Source: [Mycobacterium] nativiensis
GTDB lineage: Bacteria; Actinomycetota; Actinomycetes; Mycobacteriales; Mycobacteriaceae
Direction: 5' to 3'
Length of the DNA: 47,183 nucleotides
Assembly (NCBI RefSeq): GCF_020172685.1
Contig: NZ_CP083986.1
Location: forward strand, 2,315,799-2,362,981
Of the stretch, positions 45,595-47,183 are shown piece after piece. A model generated the notes under the pieces. The model worked only from the letters and a program-made list of their open reading frames with translations. It had not been told where the DNA came from and did no database searches. A program made the position numbers and the translations under genes. Numbering within the stretch: the stretch's first letter is position 1; every line of letters starts with the position of its first letter.

Positions 45595-46438
45595 TTAGTG
45601 GCGATGCGGTGCCAGCAACACCGCCTGCCCGGTGGCCGGTCGCTGCGTCTGCCAGTGGCGGGTTTGGGCGTGGGCCCGTTCGATGAGCTGTGCGGCCTGC
45701 GAGAAGTCGATCGGCGAGGTGTGCACTGGGCACAGCGGCGGAACGACCCGCAGGTCGACGACGCCCTCGAAGCGGGTGATGTCGGCGGCCAGGCGGGCAT
45801 TGATCGCCAGGGTCAACGCGTGCAACGCCATGGCCATCGCCCCGCGGGGGGGACGCCGACAGGTCACATGCGTATCCGGTCGGCAGCACATAGACGACAT
45901 CGGCGCCCAAGGCGATCGCGTGCGACAGCGGAGTGTTGTTGACGACGCCACCGTCCATCAGGTCCCGTCCGTTGATCCGAACCGGCGGCAACACGGCGGG
46001 AATCGCGGCACTGGCGGTGATGGCATCGACGGCATCGCCGGACGACAGCAGAACGTCATGGCCGGACAACACGTCGGTGGCCACCACATGTAGCGGAATC
46101 GGCGCATCCTCCAGCAGGGTGAACGCCAGGTGGCGACGCAGCAGACGGCGCAGATTGGTGGCCGGAACCAGATTCGGAAGCTGCCCCAGAAAACCCAGCA
46201 GTCCGGCGATCGGCCGGGTCGGGAAAACGTCATGCCGGGACAGCGAACGCCACACATCGGCGAGCCCTGCCAAGCCCTCGACGTCGGTCCGGGAGGCAAC
46301 CCAGCCGCCGTTCACCGCACCCACCGAGGTGCCGACGATGAGGTCCGGGCTGACACCGGCCTCAGCCAGCGCCAGCAGCATTCCGGCCTGGATCGACCCC
46401 AGGCTGGCCCCGCCCGAGAGCACATACGCCGTCGTCAT
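45595..46438 (-). pseudogene. Patatin-like protein broken at a G7 run
   Basis: ATG 46438 opens a patatin with oxyanion loop GGASLG (9-14), nucleophile GTSVG (36-40, Ser38) and LMDGGVVNN dyad Asp. After GYACDLSAS the frame is lost at seven G (45846-45852). With six G it would read SPRGAMAMALHALTLAINAR and then LAADITRFEGVVDLRVVPPL, ending in LLAPHRH with a stop at 45595, a normal C-terminus. The unbroken reading frame otherwise runs into INSIG. All catalytic residues precede the break. Slippage, phase variation or a sequencing error are all possible. 32 bases upstream of INSIG. Confidence 0.8.
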
Positions 46439-46526
46439 GGCGACCCCCAAACGTCGGTGTCACTGTAGGCGAATCACCCTGGAAAAACGGTCGATTCCGC
46501 CGTACCGTGCAACACGTGACGACCGG

Positions 46527-47099
46527 ATGAGTGACGACGACCGGGCCCACTGGGACGCCAAGTATGTCGATCGGGTCGCGCCGGATGCGGATGCGATCGG
46601 GGTGGACGCGGTGTTCGCCGTGCACCGGGATGCGTTTCCGGATGAGGGTCAAGCGATCGACGTCGCCTGCGGCCAGGGGGCCGGGGCGATCTGGCTGGCC
46701 CGGCGGGGACTACAGGTCCACGGGTTCGACATCTCCGCGGTGGCCATCGAGCAGGCCCGCGCGCTCGCGGAGCGCAGCGGTGTCGGTGGCCGCTGCCGAT
46801 TCGACGTCGCCGACCTCGATGACGGGCTGCCCGGTGGACCGCCCGCCGACGTCATCTACAGCGCCCGGTTCCGCGACCGACGGCTGTACCGGCCGATGAT
46901 GGACCGACTGGCCCCCGGGGGACTACTGGCGCTGTGCGCACTCAGTCAGGTCGGCGGCACCGCTGGGCGGTTCCGGGCCGCGCCCGGTGAGCTGCGGGCG
47001 GCGTTTTCCGGCCTTGAGGTGATAGCCGCCGGCGAAGGGCAGGGGCTGGCGTGGCTGCTGGCGCGCCGCCGCGGCGACGAGGTGCCCTCGGCAGGCTAG
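46527..47099 (+). CDS. Class I SAM-dependent methyltransferase
   Basis: 190 residues from ATG 46527, with GACCGG upstream but no strong ribosome binding site. The SAM motif is VACGQGAGAIWLARRG with FDIS at the end of strand 2 and DVADLDDGLP as the third. The domain resembles tellurite-resistance TehB-type or thiopurine methyltransferases in length. LAPGGLLALCALSQ is the usual post-core strand. Substrate unknown. Divergent from the patatin gene (88 bases between starts). Confidence 0.85.
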   Translation: MSDDDRAHWDAKYVDRVAPDADAIGVDAVFAVHRDAFPDEGQAIDVACGQGAGAIWLARRGLQVHGFDISAVAIEQARALAERSGVGGRCRFDVADLDDGLPGGPPADVIYSARFRDRRLYRPMMDRLAPGGLLALCALSQVGGTAGRFRAAPGELRAAFSGLEVIAAGEGQGLAWLLARRRGDEVPSAG

Positions 47100-47164
47100 A
47101 CCGGCGCCGGCGCTTCGCGATCGGCGGGCTGCTCGGGACCCGGCTCGGCGGGCGGGGCGTCCAG
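47096..47164 (-). CDS. C-terminal end of a minus-strand gene (partial)
   Basis: A minus-strand frame reads DAPPAEPGPEQPADREAPAP and V before TAG at 47096-47098, overlapping the methyltransferase stop. The Pro/Glu/Ala-rich tail is like the disordered C-termini of actinobacterial membrane proteins, but too short to identify. The rest is cut by the contig end. Confidence 0.35.
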   Translation of the reverse strand: MDAPPAEPGPEQPADREAPAPV

Positions 47165-47183
47165 CTGTCTCTTATACACATCT
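47165..47183. other. Tn5/Nextera mosaic-end adapter
   Basis: CTGTCTCTTATACACATCT is the 19-base Tn5 mosaic end used in Nextera library preparation. It is the last sequence in the window and is AT-rich in a GC-rich genome. It is library adapter left on the contig, not native DNA. Confidence 0.97.

Overview
The window is a high-GC stretch from a mycobacterium. From 5S rRNA to about 18.1 kb the gene content and order follow the conserved Mycobacterium tuberculosis block Rv1691 to Rv1713, but the material of Rv1702c and Rv1704c to Rv1707 is missing. A 5S rRNA sits directly upstream of the Rv1691-like gene. That is where the second ribosomal operon (rrnB, downstream of tyrS) lies in rapidly growing mycobacteria, so a fast-growing lineage is the best guess. 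The last 19 bases are the Tn5/Nextera mosaic end, so the sequence is a short-read contig ending in adapter.

219-18121 is a dense core block with many 1-8 base overlaps. It carries a TPR/HAD phosphatase fusion, tlyA, nadK, recN, steA, mctB/steB, pyrG, a Nudix ADP-ribose pyrophosphatase, xerD, a COMT-like methyltransferase on the minus strand, a ParA-family ATPase with scpA and scpB, an RluB-type pseudouridine synthase, cmk and der. The block joins chromosome segregation and condensation (ParA, ScpAB, XerD), envelope separation (SteA/SteB), repair (RecN) and nucleotide and ribosome maintenance.

18124-21363 holds a frameshifted secreted-protein gene, a TauE/SafE permease, a long patatin-like protein and tRNA-Pro(GGG). 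The 3' half of this tRNA is repeated, imperfectly, at 23449-23491. The 2.2 kb between the copies is the relic of an integrated element: a broken XRE antitoxin, a decayed membrane protein, an Ltp-family (superinfection-exclusion type) secreted protein, and a GTGA-coupled trio of an excisionase-like HTH protein plus two paralogous mini-proteins. No integrase remains.

23630-26289 (minus) is a four-gene, tightly spaced cluster of probable exported proteins: an EspC-like protein with a YxxxD signal, a WxG-containing protein with a probable beta-propeller C-terminus, and two small secreted proteins. It looks like a type VII secretion substrate module. A 685-base gap follows, then a SulP transporter with atypical codons, a hemerythrin-like protein, and a convergent 1,098-residue SARP/AfsR-type regulator.

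33151-47099 is accessory and housekeeping sequence: a trypsin-fold secreted protein that has lost its catalytic triad, a Pif1-like helicase ending in a BRCT domain, an MpaB-type (DUF2236) protein, an M15-like exported protein, NAD malic enzyme, a guanine-deaminase-like amidohydrolase, an F420-type oxidoreductase, two DUF732 proteins, a TM0106-type RecB-like nuclease, an INSIG-like six-helix membrane protein, a patatin broken at a seven-G run, and a methyltransferase. The most distinctive items are the patatin/INSIG/nuclease gene string, the tRNA-Pro relic element and the exported four-gene cluster.
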